The position numbers and the translations under genes are program-made. The notes beneath the pieces are model-generated. The model had not been told where the DNA came from. It ran no database searches and worked only from the letters and a program-made list of their open reading frames with translations. DNA of 64,000 nt from Treponema peruense. GTDB lineage: Bacteria; Spirochaetota; Spirochaetia; Treponematales; Treponemataceae. This document shows positions 49,415 to 57,366 of the stretch, one piece after another. The stretch is from assembly GCF_016117655.1 (NCBI RefSeq), contig NZ_CP064936.1, positions 186,001 through 250,000 of the forward strand. The letters run 5' to 3'. How positions within the stretch are numbered: position 1 is the first letter of the stretch; each line of letters starts with the position of its first letter.

Positions 49415-49953
49415 TGGAAATTGACGGCCTTGGCCAGAGCCTTTACTTTAATGCAGCGCAACTTGCCGGACAGTCGGCCGTAAAGTCAAACAAAAGTTCC
49501 GATTCGCAGAAAACCGCAAAAGCTTCAAAAAAGAAATTTGCTTCAGCTCTGGAACAGTCACGTGCAGAATACGAACTTGTTCAGGATGGGTTCCCTGCAG
49601 AAATTGCCACGATGGAAATTGAAGAAGCGGTTGTTTTTTTAAAGGACGAAGCGGATATGGCAGGTGATAAACTCAGGGAAAGCCAGTTGCCCGAAAACTT
49701 TGCCGAATACAGAAAAAAAGTTTCACGCTTTTTGCGCTATCTTGCAAAAAACAATTATGAAGTCAAAAAACGCCAGCGCCCCGGTTTTACAAAAAAAGGC
49801 AAACCTCTTAATCCGCAGACACAGGTTTTTGTTATTAACCAGAAACTTGACGATCTTGCAAAGTGGATGCTTTCTTCTCACAGGGATACGCTTCACATGC
49901 TTGCCAAAATTGACGAGATTCAGGGAATGTTGGTAGACCTTATGGCCTGTTAA
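49414..49953 (+). CDS. YaaR (DUF327) family protein
   Basis: A 179-residue protein of the YaaR family. After a low-complexity Lys/Ser segment (AVKSNKSSDSQKTAKASKKK) the core shows ESQLPENFAEYRKKVSRFLR, YLAKNNYEVKKRQRPGFTKK, and a C-terminal NQKLDDLAKWMLSSHRDTLH with helical ending. Function is unknown; in Bacillus it lies near yaaQ/yaaT genes of replication and sporulation control. It follows bactofilin with 1-bp overlap and precedes a PSP1 (YaaT-like) gene, as in Firmicutes, so the YaaR-YaaT link is kept in this spirochaete. Confidence 0.88.
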   Translation: MEIDGLGQSLYFNAAQLAGQSAVKSNKSSDSQKTAKASKKKFASALEQSRAEYELVQDGFPAEIATMEIEEAVVFLKDEADMAGDKLRESQLPENFAEYRKKVSRFLRYLAKNNYEVKKRQRPGFTKKGKPLNPQTQVFVINQKLDDLAKWMLSSHRDTLHMLAKIDEIQGMLVDLMAC

Positions 49954-50002
49954 TTGATAAAATACAAATCGATACTGCAAATATAAATGGAGCTTGAATA
50001 AA

Positions 50003-50929
50003 ATGTCTGATATTTTTGAACAGGATATATATGATGATACAGAAGATTTGTCTTCTCTGGAAGATGGATATACTTCTGACGACCGTGGTTCTGAAAATTT
50101 TGTCTTTCCAAAAGATTTGTACCGCCTTAAACTGGACTATTCCTGCGAGGGAGTTTATGCAACGGCTCCTGAAGGACTTTCTGTAAAAGCAGGGGAGCGT
50201 GTTATTGTTCCCACACGTTACGGAAGTGATCTTGCAGTCAATCTTGGCAGGGCAAACTGTCCTGTAGGAATCAAGCCGTCTGATGTTGTTCAGATTGTGC
50301 GTGTGGCCGACCAACATGATTTGGAGCACGCTGCCGAACTTAAGGAACGTGAAAAGCTCGCGTTCAACACATTCAGGGAAAAAGTTGCCTACCACCATCT
50401 TGATATGAAGCTTGTTGCCGTACATTTTCTTGTCGGTGAACAAAAGGCTCTTTTCTTTTTTTCAAGCGACAACCGTGTAGACTTTCGCGAGCTTGTAAAG
50501 GATTTGGTTTCTGTCTTTAAGATGAGAATTGAATTAAGGCAGATTGGCGTGCGTGATGAAAGCCGCATTACCGGTGGACTTGGTGTCTGCGGAAGACCTT
50601 ACTGCTGTCATGCAATAAGTGATAAACTTCGTCCTGTAAGCATACGTATGGCGAAGGAACAGAATTTAAGCTTGAATTCCATGAAGATAAGCGGCCAGTG
50701 CGGACGCCTGCTTTGCTGCCTGAGTTATGAATATGACTGGTATGCAGAAGCACGCAAAAAACTGCCCAACGAAGGAATAAGACTTTTTTATGACGGAACA
50801 AATTTCAGGGTAACCGAAGTAAACCCTATTACTTCAATGGTAAAAATGTCCGGTGAAGACGGCCGCCTTCTGGAAGTAAACGCCAACCGCTTTGTACGCG
50901 AAGGCAACCGCTGGAAGATAGGGAATTAA
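50003..50929 (+). CDS. PSP1 domain protein (YaaT/RicT-like)
   Basis: A 308-residue PSP1 C-terminal conserved-region protein. The start at 50003 (ATG) is preferred to TTG at 49994 because GGAG lies at a normal distance only for the ATG. After an acidic N-terminus, the PSP1 domain includes HDLEHAAELKEREKLAFNTF, VAVHFLVGEQKALFFFSSDN, VDFRELVKDLVSVFKMRIEL, and the Cys pairs GVCGRPYCCHAIS and CGRLLCCLSYEYDW. In B. subtilis RicT/YaaT with RicA and RicF carries [4Fe-4S] clusters and directs RNase Y. The same Cys pattern is kept here; partners RicA/RicF are not in the window. Confidence 0.9.
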   Translation: MSDIFEQDIYDDTEDLSSLEDGYTSDDRGSENFVFPKDLYRLKLDYSCEGVYATAPEGLSVKAGERVIVPTRYGSDLAVNLGRANCPVGIKPSDVVQIVRVADQHDLEHAAELKEREKLAFNTFREKVAYHHLDMKLVAVHFLVGEQKALFFFSSDNRVDFRELVKDLVSVFKMRIELRQIGVRDESRITGGLGVCGRPYCCHAISDKLRPVSIRMAKEQNLSLNSMKISGQCGRLLCCLSYEYDWYAEARKKLPNEGIRLFYDGTNFRVTEVNPITSMVKMSGEDGRLLEVNANRFVREGNRWKIGN

Positions 50930-50939
50930 GGCATACTGC

Positions 50940-50973
50940 ATGAACGTCTTGAATAAAGGCGTTCATTTTTTTT
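50940..50973. terminator. Bidirectional-type terminator between PSP1 and RluA genes
   Basis: ATGAACG (50940-50946) and CGTTCAT (50960-50966) form a 7-bp stem extended by T-C/G-G near the loop, with T8 at 50966-50973. It ends the plus-strand envelope operon; the convergent RluA gene stops at 50972. Confidence 0.8.
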
Positions 50974-51895
50974 AATATTTTTTTCCGAGGGCTTTTCCGC
51001 GCGAGATAAAGTCCATGTGGCGCAGATCTTTTTTAGATGCAGAACTTCTTGCGCCTGATGAATAAGAACTTTGTCTTGGAAGTGCAGATTTTGCACGTTT
51101 TTCGAGCCAGATTGGTGTCTGCGGATGAGGGTCGCCCTTTTCTATATAAGTCTTCCATTCCTCGGGCTCGGGGACTTCAAACTTCATTTTCTGTTCTGTA
51201 ACAGGGTGCTTAAAAGCGAGCGTTCTTGCGTGAAGTGCCAGTCTGTGAAAAGGATCTGTCTGCGCACGGTAGTTTTCGTCTCCTGCAAGAGGATAATTTC
51301 TTGACGAAAGATGCGCGCGAATCTGGTTTTTCTTTCCTGTATCAAGTGACAGTTCAAAAAGTGTGTGGGTTGTTCCGCGGGTAACAATGCGGTAATGTGT
51401 GCGAGCTGCTACGGTAGGAGACTTGTCGTTTGCGTCGTGGGGAACATATCCCATGTGATGGGCATTTTTTGCGAGCGGGTCGTTTATTGTTCCAAAGTCT
51501 GCAAGATATTTTTTTTCATCATGCGGATTTTCTGCAACGGCACGATACAGACGTTCTGTAACCATTGTGTGCCAGGTTGCGGTAATTTTTTTCTGCGCGG
51601 CTTCGTTGAGTGCAAACATCATAACTCCGCTTGTATCACGGTCAAGACGGTGTACAACGAACGGTTTGTGATGTGCAGTCAAAGTTCCCTTTGAGCGCAT
51701 TATCTTTTCTATAACTTCTATTGCTGTTCTGGCTTTGCTGCCGGGGTAGGGAACAGACAGCATTCCGCTTGGTTTGTTTATAATAATTATGTCAGCATCT
51801 TCGTATAAAATTTCAATGCGTTCGTGACCGTAGTCTGCCTTGTGTTCTCTTTTGTACTGTGTGCTCGGTTTAACGCTGTGAATCGTTTCTTTCAT
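50972..51895 (-). CDS. RluA-family pseudouridine synthase
   Basis: A 307-residue RNA pseudouridine synthase. IEILYEDADIIIINKPSGML (residues ~28-47) and the catalytic PFVVHRLDRDTSGVMMFAL (Asp in HRLDRDTSG) define the family; TLFELSLDTGKKNQIRAHLS and RLALHARTLAF follow. There is no S4 domain at the N-terminus, as in RluA proper. A C-terminal ~45-residue basic tail (SSYSSGARSSASKKDLRHMD) is extra. The rRNA or tRNA target site cannot be told. Confidence 0.93.
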   Translation of the reverse strand: MKETIHSVKPSTQYKREHKADYGHERIEILYEDADIIIINKPSGMLSVPYPGSKARTAIEVIEKIMRSKGTLTAHHKPFVVHRLDRDTSGVMMFALNEAAQKKITATWHTMVTERLYRAVAENPHDEKKYLADFGTINDPLAKNAHHMGYVPHDANDKSPTVAARTHYRIVTRGTTHTLFELSLDTGKKNQIRAHLSSRNYPLAGDENYRAQTDPFHRLALHARTLAFKHPVTEQKMKFEVPEPEEWKTYIEKGDPHPQTPIWLEKRAKSALPRQSSYSSGARSSASKKDLRHMDFISRGKALGKKY

Positions 51896-51955
51896 ATTTG
51901 CCTCGCGTTAACTATACCAAGAAATCGTGCAAAATTCAATTTGAAGAAAAAAAAT

Positions 51956-51983
51956 TTGCAAATTCGCCAAAGTGATTTATAAT
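51956..51983 (+). promoter_or_regulatory. Promoter of the methyltransferase gene
   Basis: TTGCAA at 51956-51961 and TATAAT at 51978-51983 with a 16-nt spacer. The ATG at 51994 lies about 4 nt after the expected transcription start, and no ribosome site is present. Confidence 0.6.
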
Positions 51984-51993
51984 AGAAAGTATT

Positions 51994-52731
51994 ATGGAAT
52001 TTGCGAAAAATCTTGTGGAATATTATGACGAACTGTTCTCCGTCACTCATGAACAAAAACAGTTTTTTTCAGAATTATTGACAAATTATTCACGCCCAGC
52101 AAAAATTCTTAACGTCGGTTGCGGAACAGGATTTTTTGACCATATGCTCGCGAAAGAAGGAAACGATGTTACAGGAATTGATCCTTCAGCCGAAATTCTT
52201 CGTTCAGCAAATTTAAGACGGCGCAATCAGCTTATGTCCATAAGATTTTTTCAGATGTCTTACATTGACATGGCGCGCTTTCTTGGAAAAAAATTCTATG
52301 ATGTAATTTCTGTTCTTAATGACAAGATTATGTTTGTTCATGACAGAACGCTTATGCGCAAATTTTTTTATGACTGCCACGAACTTCTTGCTCCCGGCGG
52401 AAGTCTTGTGCTTGAACTCGTTAACTTTGAACTTTTTCCAAAAAATACACAGGCTTATTTTCCGGTAAGGGAAAGTGTACGTTCAAGATTATTGTCAACA
52501 GTTTCTCCTGTAGAAGAAAAGAGCGGCGAACGCAATCTTAACGCAAATGTAGAAACGGGTAACGGACATCTTCTGCCGGTTTATAAAAGTGTGCCAATTT
52601 ATCCTCTGCTGCCCGACGAAATTGAAAACTTTGCAGAAGAAGCCGGTTTTTCAAGTGCAGAATTTTATGCAGACTTCAGCCGCGCGCAGTTTACTGGAAA
52701 CGAAAATTCTTTTGTTGTGATTATAAGATAA
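51994..52731 (+). CDS. Class I SAM-dependent methyltransferase
   Basis: A 245-residue cytoplasmic protein. Motif I KILNVGCGTGFFDHMLAKEG (residues ~36-55), acidic end of beta-2 VTGIDPSAEILRSANLRRRN, motif around YDVISVLNDKIMFV, and post-motif FFYDCHELLAPGGSLVLELV. This is a Methyltransf_25/11-type fold. No substrate-specific feature is recognised. It stands alone on the plus strand between two minus-strand units, and probably has a near-leaderless mRNA. Confidence 0.88.
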   Translation: MEFAKNLVEYYDELFSVTHEQKQFFSELLTNYSRPAKILNVGCGTGFFDHMLAKEGNDVTGIDPSAEILRSANLRRRNQLMSIRFFQMSYIDMARFLGKKFYDVISVLNDKIMFVHDRTLMRKFFYDCHELLAPGGSLVLELVNFELFPKNTQAYFPVRESVRSRLLSTVSPVEEKSGERNLNANVETGNGHLLPVYKSVPIYPLLPDEIENFAEEAGFSSAEFYADFSRAQFTGNENSFVVIIR

Positions 52732-52754
52732 ATTATTTAAACAAAAGTTTTAAC

Positions 52755-53948
52755 TTATTCTCCTGAAAGTGCGACAACAGGATCGAGTTTTGCTGCTTTT
52801 GATGCAGGGCTTAATCCAAAGAAAATTCCTACAAAAACAGAAAATACGAATGCAACGATGCAGGACTCTAAGCTGATTATAAAACTTTGCGAGCGAACAT
52901 ATTCTATTACAAAACTTACGATTATTCCAAAAATAATTCCGATGATTCCGCCAAGAAGGGAAATGCTTGCTGACTCTATTAAAAACTGGCGTCTTATTAT
53001 TGAAGGTTTTGCTCCGAGTGCTTTACGGATCCCTATTTCCTGACGGCGCTCTGTTACTGTTACAATCATTATGTTCATGATTCCTATTCCGCCGACAAGA
53101 AGAGAAATTGCGGCTATTGCAGAAAGCATTACACTTATTGATTTTTGAATTGTCTGAATTTGTTCAATCATTGCCTGCATTGACATTACATTTACAGAAC
53201 CTTCAGTGCCGGTTTTTTTTGTACAGTAAGTTTCTATCTCTTCAAGAAGTTTTGTTGTTCGTGACTTTGATATAGCCTGAACCATGACGGTGGACGCTTT
53301 TGGATTGGGCGAGATTTTTTTTTCGTAAAAGCCGCGCGGAATGTAGCAGGACGAAGTTGTATTTTCCATTCCAGAATTCTGTTCCTTTAAAACGCCTGTT
53401 ACTTCAAAACTGAACCGCACTTTGTTTGTTACAACGAGTACGTATTTTCCCAAAGCATCTCCGTTTGGAAAAAGTGTGGATGCAATGTCACTTCCCAAAA
53501 TTATTTTCTGCTGTCCCATTACATCGTCGGTTACAGAAAAATAGTCACCGTATTCCAGCTGCATTCCGAAAGTCTGCATGTATCCTGTTTCTACGGCTGT
53601 GCATGATGCCGAAGCACTTGTCTGGTCGTAGGAAACTGTTGCAGACAAATTGTTTTCGTACCAGATTTTTTTTATTCCTTCAATTTCACCAAAAAGTTCT
53701 TCACGGAATTCTTCGTCAAAATTAATTGTAACTGCACTCCGGTTTCTTCTGAAAAACCCTTTGGTTATACTTACCATGTCCAGTCCTGAAGAACCGAATG
53801 TGCCTTCAATTTCCTGCGAGGAACTTTGTCCCATACTCATGATTACAATTACCGACGCAACGCCTATAATTATTCCAAGCAGTGATAAAAAAGTGCGGGT
53901 TTTGTTTCTGCGGAAATTTGAAATTGCGTTTAAAAAATCTTCAATCAT
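52755..53948 (-). CDS. MacB-type ABC permease
   Basis: A 397-residue permease with one N-terminal membrane segment after FRRNKTRTFLSLLGIIIGVA, a MacB_PCD periplasmic domain, and three C-terminal segments: IMNIMIVTVTERRQEIGIRK, ISLLGGIIGIIFGIIVSFVI and IVAFVFSVFVGIFFGLSPAS. The motif RRQEIGIRKALGAKPSIIRRQFLIES is the FtsX/MacB coupling region, and the protein ends AAKLDPVVALSGE as MacB does. The start overlaps the ATPase gene by 8 bp. It would form a homodimer with the separate ATPase, unlike E. coli MacB in which they are fused. Confidence 0.94.
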   Translation of the reverse strand: MIEDFLNAISNFRRNKTRTFLSLLGIIIGVASVIVIMSMGQSSSQEIEGTFGSSGLDMVSITKGFFRRNRSAVTINFDEEFREELFGEIEGIKKIWYENNLSATVSYDQTSASASCTAVETGYMQTFGMQLEYGDYFSVTDDVMGQQKIILGSDIASTLFPNGDALGKYVLVVTNKVRFSFEVTGVLKEQNSGMENTTSSCYIPRGFYEKKISPNPKASTVMVQAISKSRTTKLLEEIETYCTKKTGTEGSVNVMSMQAMIEQIQTIQKSISVMLSAIAAISLLVGGIGIMNIMIVTVTERRQEIGIRKALGAKPSIIRRQFLIESASISLLGGIIGIIFGIIVSFVIEYVRSQSFIISLESCIVAFVFSVFVGIFFGLSPASKAAKLDPVVALSGE

Positions 53949-54618
53949 TTTGAATAAGTCCGTCTAAAATTTTTATGCAGCGGTCGGCACTTTTCCCTAT
54001 TCCTGGATCGTGTGTTACTATAACAACTGTTGTTCCAGTTTCATTTATTTCGCGGAACATGTGCATTACGGAACGCCCGGTTTCACTGTCCAGTGCTCCT
54101 GTTGGTTCGTCGGCAAGTATTATTTTGGGACACGTTACTGTTGCGCGCGCGATGGCAACCCGCTGTTTCTGACCACCGGAAAGTTCGTGCGGTCTGTGGT
54201 TCATTCTGTTTTCAAGTCCTACTTTCTTCAATGCTTCGGTGGCTGTCTGCATTCTCTGTGCGCGCGGTATACCGGCGTATCTTAACGGAAGCATTACATT
54301 TTCAAGGACGCTCATTGACGGTAAAAGAAAATATTGCTGGAACACGAAGCCTACGGTTTTATTGCGCAGTACTGCAAGTTCATTCTCATTCATTAGAGCA
54401 GTTTCTTTCCCGTCAATTTTTACAGTGCCCGAAGACGGCTTGTCAAGGCATCCTATCATGTTCATGCATGTAGATTTTCCTGAACCGGACGGTCCCATTA
54501 TTGAAACAAATTCTCCCTGTTTAATTTGAAAAGAGACATCCCTTAATGCATAGATTTTTGTATCACCTACAGAATATTCGCGGCGTACATTCTGCATTTC
54601 TATAATCACAGCGGCCAT
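53941..54618 (-). CDS. MacB-type ABC ATPase
   Basis: A 225-residue ATPase: Walker A MGPSGSGKSTCMNMIGCLDK (~40), signature LSGGQKQRVAIARATVTCPK (~142), Walker B IILADEPTGALDSETGRSVM (~160), switch VVIVTHDPGIGKSADR. The LolD/MacB-specific X-loop and GALDS form are kept. It overlaps the adaptor gene by 1 bp and the permease by 8 bp, so the operon is tightly coupled. Confidence 0.95.
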   Translation of the reverse strand: MAAVIIEMQNVRREYSVGDTKIYALRDVSFQIKQGEFVSIMGPSGSGKSTCMNMIGCLDKPSSGTVKIDGKETALMNENELAVLRNKTVGFVFQQYFLLPSMSVLENVMLPLRYAGIPRAQRMQTATEALKKVGLENRMNHRPHELSGGQKQRVAIARATVTCPKIILADEPTGALDSETGRSVMHMFREINETGTTVVIVTHDPGIGKSADRCIKILDGLIQND

Positions 54619-55610
54619 TATCTGCCTCCTGGTGGAGGACCATCACGTCTGTTTGTTCCTGAAACTTTGGGAGCCGTCTGTTCAGAAAGAATTTGTCCTT
54701 CTGTTAAATTGGCGCTGGTAATTTTTACATATTCTTTTCCGTAAGGTTCCACAGTGATTTTAATTTTTTCATTTGTTCCGTCAAGAATTGCGTAGGCTCC
54801 GTTTTTGTCACGGCCGACTGCATTTCTTTCTATAATTAAAAATTCCTGATCGGGACTGATTTTGATTTTTCCGCTGAAAGAAAAATTCGGAAGAACTTCT
54901 GCAGGATATTCGTCGATTCTTAAACGCGCTTTTACAATTGTTGCGCCCCTGTCGGTAATTTCACCTATTGCAGGCCATCCTACTACATAACCGTTAACTG
55001 TTCCGTCGTAGGAAGGAAAAGTGAATTCCACGGACTGCTGCGTTTTTAATTTTGCAACATCTGTTTCAGGAATTTCTACATCTGCAATAAGATAGCTGGC
55101 ATCAACCAGAGTTCCGACAGAATCTTTTGCTTCGAGAGAGTCACCTACTGAAACATCAATGTCTGCAATGATTCCGTCGAAAGTCGCAAGAACTTTGCGT
55201 TCGGAAATTTTTTGTAAAAGAGAAAGACGCTCTGTCTCTTTAAGGGCAAGTTCTTTTCTTGAACCGCTTATGCGCGTTGTTTCCATTTCGTAGTCATGTT
55301 TTGCAAGATTATACTGCTGTGTTGTGTCATCAAGTTGAATTATTGTGTCGCCCTTTTTTACTTTGTCACCCTGTTTTACAAAAACCGCGACGACTGTTCC
55401 GTCAGAGAGAGCCTGCAGCGTTTGTTCCTGTGCTGCAGAAACTGTTCCCGAAACACTTATTTCGTTTTTGTAAATTTCTTTTTTTACAATGTATGTTGTC
55501 TGCGAAGTTTGCGATGGCGACAATTTGTTTTTTATTGCTGTGATTGAAACTGTTGCTCCAATAAGTATTGCTGAACAAATAATTATGATCGGTATTTTTT
55601 TTGATTTCAT
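54618..55610 (-). CDS. MacA/HlyD-type periplasmic adaptor
   Basis: A 330-residue membrane fusion protein. One N-terminal membrane segment (IPIIIICSAILIGATVSITA) is followed by a biotinyl-lipoyl half, SGTVSAAQEQTLQALSDGTV then VAVFVKQGDKVKKGDTIIQL, a short helical hairpin, and its second half, KVLATFDGIIADIDVSVGDS. The beta-barrel and membrane-proximal parts follow. The tail SGTNRRDGPPPGGR is Gly/Pro-rich and extra. It links the MacB pump to the TolC-like outer-membrane protein encoded immediately upstream (4-bp overlap). Confidence 0.92.
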   Translation of the reverse strand: MKSKKIPIIIICSAILIGATVSITAIKNKLSPSQTSQTTYIVKKEIYKNEISVSGTVSAAQEQTLQALSDGTVVAVFVKQGDKVKKGDTIIQLDDTTQQYNLAKHDYEMETTRISGSRKELALKETERLSLLQKISERKVLATFDGIIADIDVSVGDSLEAKDSVGTLVDASYLIADVEIPETDVAKLKTQQSVEFTFPSYDGTVNGYVVGWPAIGEITDRGATIVKARLRIDEYPAEVLPNFSFSGKIKISPDQEFLIIERNAVGRDKNGAYAILDGTNEKIKITVEPYGKEYVKITSANLTEGQILSEQTAPKVSGTNRRDGPPPGGR

Positions 55611-57086
55611 TTTATATTCCCTCCGATAATTTCTTCGTCGCGCGTAAATTTTAATTTTGTATTATTGTTGTAAATTATCAGATCAATTTGATCCAAAAGA
55701 CACTGGATGCGGTAATTTTCTTTGTTTACTTCTGCAGTTTTATATTCACTTTCAGAAATTATTCCCTGCTCAAAATGACTTTTTGTATCGGCTTCGAGGT
55801 CTGAATAAAGTTTGTATGTTTCTGAATTTTTTTTGCCGGCTCCAAAGTATGTCTTCAAGTTCGCTGTTCTGTGAAATAATTGATGTAATGTAATTGTTTC
55901 GTGCAGATTCAACGGCTATTTTTTCCTGGTCTTCGGAAATTACTTTTTGCCGGTCTGTAATTTTTTTTGTGCGGAATTTATTCGGGTTAAGACCAAGTGA
56001 AAATTTGTATGATGGATTTGCCGCATCGTCTGTTGGAAAATAAATTCCTGCGCCAAGAGTGAGTGCCGTTTCGTTCAGTGTGAGTGCAGCCGTTGCATCG
56101 ATTGTGTCTGATTTTGTATCTGTAATATCATTTGCAAAAGTGTAACCTGCGCCGGCTTTTAACGTAAGACTTTGATCTGCTTTGCGCTTTAAACTGTTTA
56201 TGTTCAGATTCCAGAGGGCGGTTTCTGTTTCTGTAAATGTATTTTTGTCAAAGGCTCCTGCTTTTACCGGCTGTACTTCAGGAATTTCTTTTGGAAGAAA
56301 ATCTGCCGCATCTGTTATTGAAAGGCCGCATTTTAAAGCAAAGATTCTTGTATTGTGTTCAAGTTCGTGGCGGTAAGATTCTATTTTGTGTTCATCAGAA
56401 AGAAGTTCCAGTTTTGCAAGCCTATATTTTGATGAAACTGAACTGTATCCCTGAGCTTTTATTTTTTCAAATTCAATTGTATCTTCATATAAATCTTTTT
56501 GCGCAGTTACGATGTCGGCTTTTGTTTTGTAAAGACTGCGCAGTTCTTCGTAAAATTCTTTTTCGGCAGTAAGGAATCCATTTTGAAGGGCGCGTTTTGC
56601 TTCGAGTACCTTGCGCTCAGATTCCATGAGTTTTATTTTTCTTTCAAGCCTTGCGCCTGAAAATATATTTGCTTCAAGTAAAATCTCTGTTGAATCTGCA
56701 TTCATTTCGTTGTTGCTGAATTCAATTGATGACGAAAATGAAAGATTAAGGTTTGAGGCTTGCGGTACTGTAAGTGATGCCTGTGGTTTTGAAGAAAAAA
56801 CAATTGTTCCGTAACCGTTGTTGTCTGTGCCCGAAGAATTCGCCGTAGAAATTGTTATGCTTCCTGTAGAAAGGGAGACAGCGATTCCGTTTTCTATTAG
56901 AGAAGATTTATTTTCCAGCTCCTGATTCTGAACTTCCGAAGACAACTTGAGCAGTGTGAGATTTGTGCGCAGGTAACCGGAAAGAAGTTCTTCTACGGTT
57001 TTTGTGTTCTGTGCAAATGATGCAGAAGTAATTATTGTGTTTAGTATAAGAGCTGTAAATAAATTTTCCCATACTGAGTGTTTCAT
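55607..57086 (-). pseudogene. TolC-like outer-membrane efflux protein with -1 frameshift at A8
   Basis: Signal peptide MKHSVWENLFTALILNTIIT-SASFA is followed by an outer-membrane efflux protein fold with long helices (KTVEELLSGYLRTNLTLLKL, ARLERKIKLMESERKVLEAK, FYEELRSLYKTKADIVTAQK). The first frame stops at 55770 after 438 residues. The homologous continuation (SETYKLYSDLEADTKSHFEQ, then GIISESEYKTAEVNKENYRI) lies in the -1 frame down to 55607; the switch falls at a run of eight A (55827-55834 as T). Joined, the product is ~493 residues, normal for the family. The A8 run may be a true mutation, a phase-variable tract, or a site of programmed -1 or transcriptional slippage. Overlap with the macA start is kept only in the second frame. 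Confidence 0.85.
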
Positions 57087-57093
57087 GAGAAAA

Positions 57094-57327
57094 TTATATA
57101 TCTATTTGACTTAATTCAGAATTAATAAAACGATAATTTTTTGTTCTGTAAGAAGATATAACGCTATATTCATGAATTGCAGGTGCCCTGCAGACAGGCA
57201 CAACAGAAAGTTTAAAAACAAATGCTGTTAAAAGTCCGACAGGAACACCGATTGCCCAAGTTCCGATTAAGTCAATTATCATTATTAAAAAAGTTTCAAA
57301 TTTGTGATATAATGGATTTAATGGCAT
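57094..57327 (-). pseudogene. C-terminal fragment of a MATE-family efflux protein
   Basis: The frame reads IMIIDLIGTWAIGVPVGLLT then AFVFKLSVVPV, matching the conserved late segment of MATE transporters (W.VGVPLALL.AFVFHLPV). The following ISSYRTKNYRFINSEL resembles the MATE C-terminus, but the intervening part is garbled, probably by small frameshifts. Everything upstream of the fragment is missing where the restriction operon starts at ~57330, so the boundary of the inserted restriction island may lie here. Confidence 0.6.
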
Positions 57328-57345
57328 ATTAATGTTTTAAAACAT
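57308..57345 (+). promoter_or_regulatory. -10 box and 14-bp palindrome before hsdM (system 2)
   Basis: TATAAT at 57308-57313 is followed by a perfect palindrome ATGTTTTAAAACAT at 57332-57345, which would lie in the mRNA leader, 21 bp before the hsdM start. It may be an operator, for instance for the helix-turn-helix AlbA_2-type protein of the same operon. The -35 box is poor. Confidence 0.45.
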
Positions 57346-57366
57346 ATCGTTGGAGATTTATAAAAA

